NCBI GenBank assembly: GCA_963726575.1
Contig: CAVSCR010000005.1
Span: forward strand, 744,001 to 808,000
DNA: 64,000 nt
Direction of reading: 5' to 3'
From: CAVSCR01 sp963726575
GTDB taxonomy: Bacteria > Actinomycetota > Actinomycetes > JAHEKZ01
Each line of letters opens with the position of its first letter. The first letter of the stretch is position 1. Positions 42,818 to 52,159 of this stretch are shown here, piece by piece. Below the pieces are notes generated by a model, which saw only the letters and a program-made list of their open reading frames with translations, made no database searches and was not told where the DNA came from. Position numbers and translations under genes: made by a program.

Positions 42818-43828
42818 TCAGAGCGGGTTGCTCCACGCCTTCATGCCGAACTGGTCGATGACGGTGATCCTGCGGTAGAGCGGGGTGGTCCAGGTCGACT
42901 CCAAGCGAACCCGCGTGATCAGTCCCGACCCGTCCGTCGCCAGGATCTGACCCATCCGGCGTCCGTTTGCACCCACGGTGACACTCACACCCTGCTCCTC
43001 CTCCATGTGCAAGATCACGGAGCGGACCGGGGAGCAGGCGACCTCGACCGCATCGCCGTCGATTGCGATCTCGTGGATGCTCGGCCCCGACGACATGTAC
43101 GACCAACCGTTGCGCAGCGCCTCGAGCACCGCCTCTTGGCTGCGCTCTCTCGCACGAACCATCGTCCAGGCGCCGCCGAGCTCGAACAGCGGGTAGTGCT
43201 GGTCGTCGGTGGCCACGCCGTAGACCCGACGCCCTTGTCGCAGCAGGGTGTCCCACCACGTCGAGGAGTCACCGCGTCCGGTCTCCACCTCGGCGGAGGC
43301 ATTGAACACCTCGAGGCCGGCGAATCCTTGCGCCTCGAGCAGGTCATCGACCGACAAGCCGTTCCAGTACGGGTGCGCCGCGTACACCACCGCGCCCTGG
43401 GAACTGGCCCACGCGACCCCAGCCGTGAGATCGGCGAACGTGCGTACCTCCCAGTTCTCGTCCTCGTTGAACATCCAGTTGTCGCGGTTGCCGCCGGGGT
43501 CGTCGGGTATGTCGTCGATGCCGTACACGAGGAACTCCGCCGTCTGTCCGGGGTAGTTGGGGTACTTCAGATCGAACCCCAGCTCGGCTGACGGGATGGT
43601 CAGCAGACGCTGCGTCGACGGCACGACCGTGCGCCGCCAGTGATCGGTGATGGCGAGGACGTCGAAGCCCGCCTCCAGGTAGCTCTGCGCGAGGTAGCGC
43701 GGCGACAACGTGCCGTCGCTGACGGTGGAGTGGGTGTGAAGGGCGCAGCGCAGCCACTCCCCTTCCACCTCGAAGGGACTGGGTGGCGGTGCGGCTGGGA
43801 CTGGCGACGACATTGCTGCTCCGCTCAT
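42818..43828 (-). CDS. PHP domain phosphoesterase
   Basis: 336 aa. ATG at 43828 overlaps the stop of dppC (ATGA). The metal-binding motifs of the PHP fold are CALHTHSTVSDGTLSPR near residue 29, FDVLAITDHW near 53, VYAAHPYWNG near 150 and GVATDDQHY near 203. The last 80 residues form a beta-rich extension. Probably a metal-dependent phosphoesterase acting on a small molecule brought in or released by the linked transporter (inference). Confidence 0.87.
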   Translation of the reverse strand: MSGAAMSSPVPAAPPPSPFEVEGEWLRCALHTHSTVSDGTLSPRYLAQSYLEAGFDVLAITDHWRRTVVPSTQRLLTIPSAELGFDLKYPNYPGQTAEFLVYGIDDIPDDPGGNRDNWMFNEDENWEVRTFADLTAGVAWASSQGAVVYAAHPYWNGLSVDDLLEAQGFAGLEVFNASAEVETGRGDSSTWWDTLLRQGRRVYGVATDDQHYPLFELGGAWTMVRARERSQEAVLEALRNGWSYMSSGPSIHEIAIDGDAVEVACSPVRSVILHMEEEQGVSVTVGANGRRMGQILATDGSGLITRVRLESTWTTPLYRRITVIDQFGMKAWSNPL

Positions 43829-44761
43829 CGTGATCGCAGTTTCGGGTTCAGGATCTCGTCGAGTGCGTACCCGCACATCGTGAACGCCAGGGTCACCGAC
43901 ACGACGGCGAGCCCGGGCGGGATCATCCACCACCAGTACCCGTTGGCCATGGCGCCAGCGGTGAATGCTTCCTCGATGATCCGGCCCCACGAGATCGTCG
44001 TGGCGTCACCGAGCCCCAGGATCGACAGCGTCGTCTCCGACAAGATCGCCACCGCCACCGTGAGGACCGCGTTCGCGAAGATCACCGGGAAGACGTTGGG
44101 CAGGATGTGGCGCGTCATGATCGCTCGGTCGCTGGCACCCAGCGCCCGAGCGCGTTCGATGAACGGCAGCTCTCGCACGCTCAGCGTCTGCGCCCGTACC
44201 AGCCGAGCGGTCATGGCCCACGACGTGATCGCGATCACGAAGATCACGTTCCACAGCGTCGGACCGAGGATGGCGGCCAGCACGATCGCCAGCACGAGCC
44301 ACGGGATCACGAGGAACCAGTCGGTGATGGCGTTGAGAACCGTGTCGATCCGGGTCCCGCCGTAGTAGCCGCTCACCAGACCCATCGAGGCTCCGATGAC
44401 GACCGCTCCGACCGTGGCCGTCAGGCCGACCAGCAAGCGAGACGCGCGACCCCACGATGAGCAGGCTCAGGACCGAACGGCCGAAGCCGTCGGTGCCCAG
44501 CGGGTATCCGGCCGAGGGTGGGCTGTTCGGGACGCCCGGCGCTGTCGCGGGGTCGATCGCGGCAGGACTCACGACGAAGGGTGCGATGAGCGCCAGGAAC
44601 ACGAAGAACAGCAGGATCGACAGCCCGATGACTGCTTGCTTGTTCCTGCGGAACAGCTGCCAGTTGCGCGCTGCCGCGCGGCTGCGCCGCTGCCAGGCGA
44701 GGTGGCGTCTCGACGAGACAGGCCCCGCGTCAGCTGTGTCAGCCGGGTCAGCGGTGCTCAC
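43825..44761 (-). pseudogene. dppC: peptide ABC transporter permease, frameshifted
   Basis: GTG 44761 begins 1 nt after dppB. The first frame encodes an OppC-type N-terminus (LFRRNKQAVIGLSILLFFVF) through LLIVGSRVSL and then goes off-family. The rest (LLVGLTATVGAVVIGASMG to the EAA segment FIERARALGASDRAIMTRHI and stop at 43825) is in another frame. Removing one C around 44441 restores SRVSLLVGLTATVG, exactly the family reading. Either a true +1 mutation that would disable the transporter or a sequence error. All other genes of the operon are intact. Confidence 0.85.
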
Positions 44762-44762
44762 G

Positions 44763-45725
44763 TCAGACGCCCTCGATCCGGGGGTCGAGGTAGCCGTAGG
44801 TGATGTCGATCAGCAGGTTCGCCACGATCACCGCGGCACTGGACAGCAGGAAGACCGCCTCGAGCACGGGGTAGTCCTCGCTGTGAATCGCCTCGTAGGT
44901 CATGAGGCCGAGGCCGGGCCACGAGAAGACCGTCTCGACGACGATCGCTCCGCCGAGAACGAAGCCGAAGCTCAAGGCGATCAGGGTGACGCTCGGCAGG
45001 ATCGCGTTGGGCACTGCATGGCGGCGCCGCACGAGGGGATCGATCAGCCCTTTGGCCCGCGCGGTCTTGATGTAGTCCTCCTCCTTGACGTCGAGCAACG
45101 ACGACCGCATCACGATCATGAACTGTCCGATGTAACCCAGCGTCAGCGTCATCACGGGTAGGAACAGGTGGTTGGCGACGTCGGTGACGTGCGCGATCCC
45201 GGTGCTCGATCCGCTGGAGTACCCGGCCGCCGGGAACCAGCCCAGGGTTCCGGCGAACATGATGAGGAGCATCATCCCGAGCCAGCCCTCGGGGGTGGCG
45301 TACAACAACATCGACCCGTACAGACTGCTGCGGTCGAATCCGCTGCCCCGCTTCCAGCCGCCCTTGATGCCGGCAAGCACTCCCAGTGCGGCGGCCAGCA
45401 ATGTCCCGAGCCCTACGAGCAGTACCGTCGGCCAGAAGGCGCGCGCGACCATCGACGTCACGGTCTCGCCGGAGATGATCGAGACCCCGAAGTTGCCGTG
45501 CAGCGTCTCGCGCAGGTAGGTCAGGTACTGCTGGGGCAGCGGCTGGTCGAGTCCGAACAGACGTCGCTGCTGCTCCGTGGCGGCCGGTGTGAGCCGTTGA
45601 CTGCGCGCCAGCAGGGCAACCGGGTCGCCGGGCATCACGCGGAACAGGAAGAAGTTGAACGTCAGCACGAACCACAACGTCAGAAGCGCCCACCCAATCT
45701 TGCGCCCGATGTACGCCAGTCGCAT
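44763..45725 (-). CDS. dppB: peptide ABC transporter permease
   Basis: 320 aa. N-terminal MRLAYIGRKIGWALLTLWFV with FRVMPGDP is the DppB/OppB signature; six hydrophobic segments; the EAA loop is TARAKGLIDPLVRRRHAVPN near residue 218, for contact with the ATPase. It forms the transmembrane channel with DppC. Lies 18 bp downstream of the binding-protein gene. Confidence 0.92.
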   Translation of the reverse strand: MRLAYIGRKIGWALLTLWFVLTFNFFLFRVMPGDPVALLARSQRLTPAATEQQRRLFGLDQPLPQQYLTYLRETLHGNFGVSIISGETVTSMVARAFWPTVLLVGLGTLLAAALGVLAGIKGGWKRGSGFDRSSLYGSMLLYATPEGWLGMMLLIMFAGTLGWFPAAGYSSGSSTGIAHVTDVANHLFLPVMTLTLGYIGQFMIVMRSSLLDVKEEDYIKTARAKGLIDPLVRRRHAVPNAILPSVTLIALSFGFVLGGAIVVETVFSWPGLGLMTYEAIHSEDYPVLEAVFLLSSAAVIVANLLIDITYGYLDPRIEGV

Positions 45726-45743
45726 CGTCGGCCGAACCTCCGG

Positions 45744-47534
45744 TCAGTCCTGCTCGTCCGTGCTTCGGCCGCTACGTCGGAACAGCACGACGGAGAGCAC
45801 CGCAATAGCCGCGATCACCAACAGCCAGACCCATGAGGGCAACCCCGCAGTCGCGGCCGCACCAGTGCTCCCAACCGCGGGTCGCGCGGTGAGGAAGCTG
45901 GTGTAGGAGTAGGACGGCGTGAGGTAGCCGTTCTTCCCGGGTACCGGCGTCAGGTTGGTGACTCGATCCGTCCGGTAGGCCTCGAGGGCGTTCGGATAAG
46001 CGAGCACGATGGCCGGGATCTGGTCGTACACGTACTTCTGCATCCGGTCGACGATCACCTTGCGCTTCGCCGCGTCGAGGGTGTCGTGCTGTTGCTGGTA
46101 CATCGCGTCGAACTTGGGGTCGCGCCAGCAGCCATCGCTGAGGTCGCCGCACATGCTGCTGGTGAACACCGAGAGCTGGTAGTCAGGGTCAGGGTTGCCG
46201 CTCCAGTACCAGATGTAGGCATCGAAGTCGCCGGACTGCTGGATGTCGTACATCTTGCCCGCCGTCACCGGTTGGACGACGACGGTGATGCCGATGTCCT
46301 TCAGGAACCCAGCGATGAGCTGACCAGCCTGTTGACTTCCGGCGGTGTCGTCGGACACGGGCAGGCGGATCTTCAGTGGTTGCCCGTTCGATGGGTCGAC
46401 GCGGACGCCGTTGGATCCGCGCGTGTACCCGGCGTCGTCGAGGATCGTGTTGGCACCGGCCGGGTCGAACGGGATGAGCTGGTCAGCCGGTATGTCCAAG
46501 TGCCAGTACGCCGACAACGGCCGGATGATCGTCTGACCGGGTTCCGCGGCTCCCGGGTACACCTTGTCGACGATCGCCTGCTTGTCGATCGCCATCGCGA
46601 TCGCCAGACGCACCCGGTGGTCCTGCAGCGCCGGCAACGGGTGCGAGTTGGGATCTTGCCCGCCGAAGTTGAAGGCCAGGTTGGCCCACCAGTCCGACGT
46701 CACCTTCTGCACCGCGACGTTGTCCAGCTTCTCCACGGCTGGCAGGAGCGGAGCGTCGAGCCCGTCGGCGATGTCGATCTGGCCGTTCTTCAGGGCCTGC
46801 TCCATCGCTCCTTGATCGGTGTACAGCTGGAACTGGATCGTGTCGTAGGCCGGCTTCGGACCCCAGAAGTAGGGGTTCCTCGTGAACGTCCAGTTCTGGC
46901 CGGCGGTGGCCTTCGACATGTAGTACGGACCGGAGGTGACGTTGGGCAATGTGTCGATCGTCTTGATCTGCTTGGCGTCGTCGTTCTCGTACTGCTTCCA
47001 GACGTGCTCCGGGACGATGTAGATCCACGGCGGAAGCTGCGGGCCGCGCGTCGGTTGCTTCGTCCGCCAGATCAGCGTCTGATCGTCCGGGGTCTGGAAC
47101 GTGGGGTTGCCGGGCAGGTCACCGCGGAAGTAAGGGAAGCCCTTCTTCAGGATGAACTCGTAGGTGAACGCGATGTCCTTCGACGTCAGCGGCTGGCCGT
47201 CGCTCCATTTCACCCCAGGACGGATGTGGCAGGTCCACACCCGGTAGCCGTTGCTGAAGTCGCACGACGTGGCCAGGGAAGGGGCCGCAGTCAGGTCCGC
47301 ATCGCTGAACTTCATCATCATGTCGTACTGCAGCGTGACCGCTTCCCACTCGGCCGCGCTGTTGACGGCCCAGATGTTGGGGTTGTTGATCCCACTGGTC
47401 ATCCCGACACGCAGCACCGTGGGTGCCGGTGACTCGGCGGACGAGGCGGAGGTCTCCTCGAGCGCCGCAAGCCCCAGAGCCACGAGCGACAGGCCGACGG
47501 CCGCTGCCAGCCCGCGGGTCGCGGTACGACGCAT
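45744..47534 (-). CDS. dppA: family 5 extracellular substrate-binding protein with C-terminal membrane anchor
   Basis: 596 aa. ATG at 47534 is chosen for GGGAG 8 nt upstream. The signal sequence (residues 1-34) lacks a lipobox. The SBP_bac_5 domain spans about 40-540 (AAEWEAVTLQYDMMMKF, CDFSNGYRVWTCHIRPGVKW). Unusually, the C-terminus has one hydrophobic helix, LPSWVWLLVIAAIAVLSVVL, followed by RRSGRSTDEQD, an inverted-charge anchor. So the protein appears held by a C-terminal transmembrane helix instead of a lipid. Upstream gene of the dppBC-PHP-DHFR-GAP operon. Confidence 0.9.
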   Translation of the reverse strand: MRRTATRGLAAAVGLSLVALGLAALEETSASSAESPAPTVLRVGMTSGINNPNIWAVNSAAEWEAVTLQYDMMMKFSDADLTAAPSLATSCDFSNGYRVWTCHIRPGVKWSDGQPLTSKDIAFTYEFILKKGFPYFRGDLPGNPTFQTPDDQTLIWRTKQPTRGPQLPPWIYIVPEHVWKQYENDDAKQIKTIDTLPNVTSGPYYMSKATAGQNWTFTRNPYFWGPKPAYDTIQFQLYTDQGAMEQALKNGQIDIADGLDAPLLPAVEKLDNVAVQKVTSDWWANLAFNFGGQDPNSHPLPALQDHRVRLAIAMAIDKQAIVDKVYPGAAEPGQTIIRPLSAYWHLDIPADQLIPFDPAGANTILDDAGYTRGSNGVRVDPSNGQPLKIRLPVSDDTAGSQQAGQLIAGFLKDIGITVVVQPVTAGKMYDIQQSGDFDAYIWYWSGNPDPDYQLSVFTSSMCGDLSDGCWRDPKFDAMYQQQHDTLDAAKRKVIVDRMQKYVYDQIPAIVLAYPNALEAYRTDRVTNLTPVPGKNGYLTPSYSYTSFLTARPAVGSTGAAATAGLPSWVWLLVIAAIAVLSVVLFRRSGRSTDEQD

Positions 47535-47651
47535 CGATCGACTCCCTGGTCCCGTCATTGGTTTGGTGGCGCGGAGCCTAACTGCGGCCCGAAGACTCCC
47601 CAGACGATAGTTGCCGCACCGCCCACTTCGGGCCACGTTCGCCCGACGACG

Positions 47652-48428
47652 TCAGCTCGACCCAGCAGCCAGCTCGGCACGAACGGCGTCCGCGACCAGG
47701 CCGTTGGCCACCAACAACCGGCATCCGTCCGTGGGCGGTCCGCCCTCCAGGCTGCTCATGGAACCGCCGGCCTCCTGCACGATCACGCTGGTTGCCGCCC
47801 AGTCCCACTCGAAGCACGGGGCGGCCTCGACGACGGCCTCGGCAGCACCACGGGCCACGAGCAGGTGCCCCCAGGCGTCGCCCATCCCCCGGCTGCCCCG
47901 CGCCGCACGGACGAGTCGCAGCAAACCGTGCACCTCGTCACTGGCGACGAACTCCTCCAACGCCGCGTGCAGCACGAACGACTCGGACAGATCGCCGATC
48001 TGGGACACCTGCAGCCGCCGACCGTTGGTCCACGCACCCTCGCCGCGCGCGGCGCTCGTACGTTCCCGCAGGGCCGGAGCGTCGGCGACACCGACCGTGA
48101 CGCCAGTCGACTCGCGCAGCCCGATCAGGGTGGTCCACATCGGGATGCCTTCGGCGAACATCCGCGTTCCGTCGATCGGGTCCACGACCCAGACCCGCCC
48201 ACTCGTGCCGGCATCCAGGCCCTGCTCCTCGCCGAGGACACCGTCGTCGGGGAACGCCTCACGCACAGCTGCGCGGATCACGAGCTCGGCCGCACGGTCG
48301 AGCTCAGTCACCGGGGTGTCATCCGCCTTGCGGGCGACGGCTTGGCGTGGCCCGAAGGCAGGCAGCGTCACCGCGGCCGCGAGATCGGCGAGGTGCAGGG
48401 CGAACGCGAGGTCGGCGGATCGGGTCAT
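47652..48428 (-). CDS. hisN: inositol monophosphatase family protein, histidinol-phosphatase-like
   Basis: 258 aa. Metal-binding motifs: GEEQG near residue 65, WVVDPIDGTRMFAEG near 80 (DPIDGT) and EWDWAATSVIVQEAGG near 205. The short form with KADDTPVTELDRAAE near 34 matches the actinobacterial HisN branch (histidinol-phosphate phosphatase) more than inositol monophosphatases, but substrate cannot be settled without phylogeny. The ATG is 8 nt after a TAGGGT box. Confidence 0.85.
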   Translation of the reverse strand: MTRSADLAFALHLADLAAAVTLPAFGPRQAVARKADDTPVTELDRAAELVIRAAVREAFPDDGVLGEEQGLDAGTSGRVWVVDPIDGTRMFAEGIPMWTTLIGLRESTGVTVGVADAPALRERTSAARGEGAWTNGRRLQVSQIGDLSESFVLHAALEEFVASDEVHGLLRLVRAARGSRGMGDAWGHLLVARGAAEAVVEAAPCFEWDWAATSVIVQEAGGSMSSLEGGPPTDGCRLLVANGLVADAVRAELAAGSS

Positions 48429-48436
48429 TGGGCGGG

Positions 48437-48442
48437 ACCCTA
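48437..48442 (-). promoter_or_regulatory. -10 box TAGGGT upstream of hisN
   Basis: Minus-strand TAGGGT 8 nt before the ATG at 48428 with no ribosome site between; possible internal leaderless promoter separating hisN from the gene 39 bp upstream. Confidence 0.4.
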
Positions 48443-48467
48443 CTGCTGGCGCGGTGACCGCTCTACG

Positions 48468-49493
48468 TCAGTAGCCAGGCCGACCCAGCAGGTGCGCAAC
48501 GGTCAGCGGATCGGTGACGACGAAGCTGGGCGGGATCGCCCTGACGATTTGCTGGAAGTCCGACCAGCAGTAGCGCTCGTTGTCATTCGTCCAATGCTGC
48601 TTGGGGTTGCTGCTGGTGCAGTCCCAGGCCGTCTTGTTCGTGCTGTAGGTCGGACTCGTTCCGGTGACCAGCAGATAGAACTGGATCGTGTACCAATCCC
48701 CGGGCTTGAGCGAGCGCATCCGCGCGATGATCGCCGAAGGAAGGTTGTAGTGTCCGGCATTCCCCTGGGCCTTCAGCGTGTAGCAGGCCAAGGTCGGGTC
48801 GTTGCACGCGCCGCCGTTCATGCCTTTGGTGTGCTGGTAGTAGGGCGGCGTCAAAGCCAGCGCGGCCGTCGTCGGGATCCAGGAGTACTGCCGCCCGAAT
48901 GCGAAGCAGCGGCTGACGTAGCTGGTCTGGATCGCGTCGACAAAGGAGTTGCTGGGCCAGGCGAACAACCCGTGCGCCCCCGGGAGCTGGTGGGCGTCCA
49001 GCGTCGCCGCCGAGCCGCAGGTCTCGGCTTGGATCCGCGCCGGACTGAGTTTGGCCCAGTTGGTCGGGTAGGTCGCGCTGTGGGAGACGAAGTGCCATGC
49101 GTACTGACGTGCCAGTCGACTCGCGCCGTCCCACGAGATGGCCGAGGTCTCGCCGTAGTGAGTGCAGTACCCGGTGGACTGCCGCGTCGTGCCGGTCTGG
49201 ATGGTTCCCGTGCCGGCGTAGCCGAGCGATGAGAGGTAGGGAGCAACGACGCCCTCGAGCGTCGCGACGTTGCGTTCATCGGGGACGCAGGGCACCTGGT
49301 CGGCGGCGGCCACCTCGGAGCGGCTGAAGAGCAACGTGACGAAGGACGTGGTGAGCGGCGCCGTCATCGCGACATCGTCGCCTGGCGGCAGCGGCGCGGC
49401 GCCCGCTCCGGGTGCGGCGGCGAACGACGCGCCCCAAGCCAGACCTGCCAGCAACGCGACGGCCACGACCCCCGACGATCGACGTGTGGCCAA
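48468..49493 (-). CDS. secreted protein of unknown function (341 aa)
   Basis: The start is assigned to the TTG at 49493, which has GGGAGG 8 nt upstream and gives a signal peptide ending near AAPGAGAAP; the open frame extends much further but only as a shadow of hutF. The mature region carries six or more cysteines (for example STGYCTHYGE, AETCGSAAT, VSRCFAF, GACNDPTLACY, WDC) and many aromatic residues. No family recognised. Probably extracellular and disulphide-rich. Confidence 0.72.
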   Translation of the reverse strand: MATRRSSGVVAVALLAGLAWGASFAAAPGAGAAPLPPGDDVAMTAPLTTSFVTLLFSRSEVAAADQVPCVPDERNVATLEGVVAPYLSSLGYAGTGTIQTGTTRQSTGYCTHYGETSAISWDGASRLARQYAWHFVSHSATYPTNWAKLSPARIQAETCGSAATLDAHQLPGAHGLFAWPSNSFVDAIQTSYVSRCFAFGRQYSWIPTTAALALTPPYYQHTKGMNGGACNDPTLACYTLKAQGNAGHYNLPSAIIARMRSLKPGDWYTIQFYLLVTGTSPTYSTNKTAWDCTSSNPKQHWTNDNERYCWSDFQQIVRAIPPSFVVTDPLTVAHLLGRPGY

Positions 49494-49589
49494 TGGGTTC
49501 GCCTCCCGCCTACCCGCCCCTGCGGTCCTCAGCCTGGTCGGTTGGACCTCCCCTGGGATGGGCCAAAGGGCACCCGTTCCGCGATTCCG

Positions 49590-49595
49590 TACGGT
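49590..49595 (+). promoter_or_regulatory. -10 box TACGGT, leaderless promoter candidate for hutF
   Basis: TANNNT hexamer exactly 6 nt before the GTG at 49602; no Shine-Dalgarno sequence precedes that codon. Confidence 0.5.
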
Positions 49596-49601
49596 GTGCT
49601 C

Positions 49602-50948
49602 GTGACCGACGCGCCCGAGCACTTCCTCGCCGAACTGGCCTGGCTCGGCGGCGACGACGTTGCTGCCGACGTGCTCATCGAGGTCGCCGGTGGCCGGATC
49701 CGGTCCCTGGGCACCACCGACGACCCGCCGGTATCGGCAAGGCGACTCCCCGGGTTCACCGTTCCGGGGCTGGCCAACGCGCACTCCCATGCCTTCCACC
49801 GGGCGATCCGGGGACGCACCGAGTCGGGGCCCGCGGACTTCTGGCAGTGGCGCGAGGTCATGTACCGAGCGGCCGAGCGCCTCGACCCCGACCGCTACTT
49901 CGAGCTGGCGCGCGCCGTGTATGCCGAGATGGCATTGTCCGGCATCACGATGGTGGGCGAGTTCCACTACGTGCACCATGATCCTGACGGCCGGCCGTAC
50001 GAGGACCCCAATGCCATGGCGGCCGCGCTCGTGGCCGGCGCGCGCGACGCGGGTCTGCGGATCACGTTGCTGGACACCTGCTACCTCACGGCGGACGTCG
50101 CGGGTCGGCCGCTGCGGGGCGTGCAACGCCGTTTCGACGACGGCTCGGCCAGCCGCTGGCGGGAGCGCGTCGAACAGCTCACCGATGCTGACGACGTCCG
50201 CATCGGCGCGGCCATCCACTCGGTGCGCGCGGTACCAGCCGACGCCATTGGCGCCGTCGCCGAGTACGCACGTGACCGAGGCCTGCCCCTGCACTTCCAC
50301 CTGTCCGAACAGCCGGCCGAGAACGACGCGTGCCTGGCAGCCACTGGCCTCACCCCCACCGCCCTCCTGCGGCAGGCCGAAGCGCTGGGGCCCAGCAGTA
50401 CGGCCGTGCATGCCACCCACCTGACCGATGCCGACATCGGCGCGCTTGGTGCGTCGAGCACGTCGGTGTGCATGTGCCCCACCACCGAACGCTTCCTCGC
50501 TGACGGCATCGGACCGGCTGGACAACTGGTTCGTGCTGGCTCCCCGTTGTGCCTAGGTACTGACGGCCACATGATGATCGACCTCTGGGAGGAGATGCGC
50601 GGCGTGGAGCTGGACGAGCGACTCGCGACCCTGGAGCGCGGAACTCATAGCGCGATCGCACTGCTCACGGCGGCTACGTCGGGCGGCCGCCGCTCCTTGG
50701 GCTGGGATGGCGGCACCATCACCGTCGGCGCACCGGCCGACTTCGTGTCGGTGCGTCTCGACTCACCTAGGACGGCGGGCGCCACGAGCTCGAACACCAT
50801 CGCCCACGTCGTCTTCGCTGCTACCAACGCCGACGTCACACACGTCGTGGTCGCCGGACGTCCCGTCGTCGAAGCCGGTGAGCACCTCGTCGTGGGTGAC
50901 GTGGGCGCCGCGTTGTCTGCCGCCATCGGTCCGTTGGTCGATGACTAG
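49602..50948 (+). CDS. hutF: formimidoylglutamate deiminase
   Basis: 448 aa amidohydrolase. The zinc site is marked by LANAHSHAFHRAIRGR (HxH near residue 57), LHFHLSEQPAEN near 230, a His in AVHATHLTD near 268 and Asp in LCLGTDGHMMIDLWEE near 313. CPTTERFLADGIGP is typical of HutF. Converts N-formimidoyl-L-glutamate to N-formyl-L-glutamate plus ammonia in histidine degradation. The M20 hydrolase that follows overlaps it by 8 bp. Confidence 0.9.
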   Translation: MTDAPEHFLAELAWLGGDDVAADVLIEVAGGRIRSLGTTDDPPVSARRLPGFTVPGLANAHSHAFHRAIRGRTESGPADFWQWREVMYRAAERLDPDRYFELARAVYAEMALSGITMVGEFHYVHHDPDGRPYEDPNAMAAALVAGARDAGLRITLLDTCYLTADVAGRPLRGVQRRFDDGSASRWRERVEQLTDADDVRIGAAIHSVRAVPADAIGAVAEYARDRGLPLHFHLSEQPAENDACLAATGLTPTALLRQAEALGPSSTAVHATHLTDADIGALGASSTSVCMCPTTERFLADGIGPAGQLVRAGSPLCLGTDGHMMIDLWEEMRGVELDERLATLERGTHSAIALLTAATSGGRRSLGWDGGTITVGAPADFVSVRLDSPRTAGATSSNTIAHVVFAATNADVTHVVVAGRPVVEAGEHLVVGDVGAALSAAIGPLVDD

Positions 50949-52155
50949 CGGCGACAGCTTCCCCGCCCTCTGGTCTGAGCTGTCACGGATCGGACGCGAC
51001 CGCGCCACCGGCAGCTACCACCGCTTCGCGTGGACGACGGTCGACCTCGAACTTCGGTCCTGGTTCGCCGACCAGGCGCGCCAGCGTGACCTGCGCGTGG
51101 AGACCGATCGCAACGGGAACCTCTGGGCCTGGTGGGGAACTCCGGCCCCCGGCGCGGTGGTGACCGGCAGCCACCTCGACTCGGTGCCGGGAGGGGGCGC
51201 GTTTGACGGACCGCTCGGAGTGGCGTCCGCCTTCTGCGCCGTCGACACGTTGCGGGCCAGCGGCTTCACACCCACGCGGCCCATCGCGATCGTGGACTTC
51301 GCCGACGAGGAAGGCGCCCGGTTCGGGGTCGCCTGCGTCGGCAGCCGCTTGATGACCGGCGTGCTGGCGCCCGACGCAGCCCGTGACCTGCGCGACTCCG
51401 ACGGCGTCCGGCTCGCCGACGCAATGGCGGGCGCCGGCGTGGATCCCCTGCGGCTGGGACGCGACGAGCTCGCCCTGCGCCGGATCGGGTGTTTCGTCGA
51501 GCTGCACGTCGAGCAAGGGCGTGCCCTGGCGGATCTGGACGCCCCGATCGGAGTGGCCTCGGCGATCTGGCCCCACGGTCGGTGGCGGCTGCGCTTCACC
51601 GGCGAGCCCAACCACGCCGGCACGACCCGCTTGGTCGACCGCCGTGACCCCATGCTGCCGCTGGTGGTTGCCGTTCAGGAGGCTCGCGTGGCCGCGGAAC
51701 ACCACCGTGCCGTGGCCACGGTCGGGAAGGTGTCGGTGGACCCGGGTGCCGTCAACGGCATCGCCGCTCAGGTCGACGCGTGGCTCGACGCACGCGCTGC
51801 GGACGAAGCGACGCTGTTCGCGCTGGTCGAGCGCGTCACCCGCGCGGCGGAATCCGCCGCGCACCAACACGGCGTCACCCTCGCCGTGACCCGCGAGTCG
51901 GTGACGCCTGTCGTCGACTTCGACCCGACGCTACGTCAGCGTCTGTGTCGCCTTCTCGGCGACGCCCCACAACTGCCGACGGCTGCCGGACACGACGCCG
52001 GCATCCTCTCCGCGGCGGTCCCGAGCGCCATGCTGTTCGTGCGCAACCCGACTGGCGCGTCTCACTCCCCTGCCGAAGACGCCGACCAGGCGGACTGCCT
52101 GGTCGGCGTCTCGGCCCTGGCCAGCGTGCTGGCAGACCTGAGCGCGCGGGACTGA
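50941..52155 (+). CDS. M20 family amidohydrolase (allantoate amidohydrolase / N-carbamoyl-L-amino-acid hydrolase type)
   Basis: 404 aa. Metal ligands in VVTGSHLDSVPGGGAFDG near residue 78, the catalytic Glu pair in IVDFADEEGARFG near 120, ELHVEQGRALADLD near 187, and a late GHDAGIL. The lid domain has RFTGEPNHAGTTRL. Annotated members act on allantoate or N-carbamoyl amino acids; as recalled, many actinobacterial hut clusters carry this gene beside hutF. Its likely job here is to hydrolyse N-formyl-L-glutamate to glutamate and formate in place of HutG (inference). Confidence 0.87.
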   Translation: MTSGDSFPALWSELSRIGRDRATGSYHRFAWTTVDLELRSWFADQARQRDLRVETDRNGNLWAWWGTPAPGAVVTGSHLDSVPGGGAFDGPLGVASAFCAVDTLRASGFTPTRPIAIVDFADEEGARFGVACVGSRLMTGVLAPDAARDLRDSDGVRLADAMAGAGVDPLRLGRDELALRRIGCFVELHVEQGRALADLDAPIGVASAIWPHGRWRLRFTGEPNHAGTTRLVDRRDPMLPLVVAVQEARVAAEHHRAVATVGKVSVDPGAVNGIAAQVDAWLDARAADEATLFALVERVTRAAESAAHQHGVTLAVTRESVTPVVDFDPTLRQRLCRLLGDAPQLPTAAGHDAGILSAAVPSAMLFVRNPTGASHSPAEDADQADCLVGVSALASVLADLSARD

Positions 52156-52159
52156 TCGC

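Noticed and set aside
49494..50525. Extension of the secreted minus-strand protein to 685 codons
   Set aside because: The upstream part is antisense to hutF and lacks family-like sequence; a TTG with a strong ribosome site and signal peptide exists at 49493.
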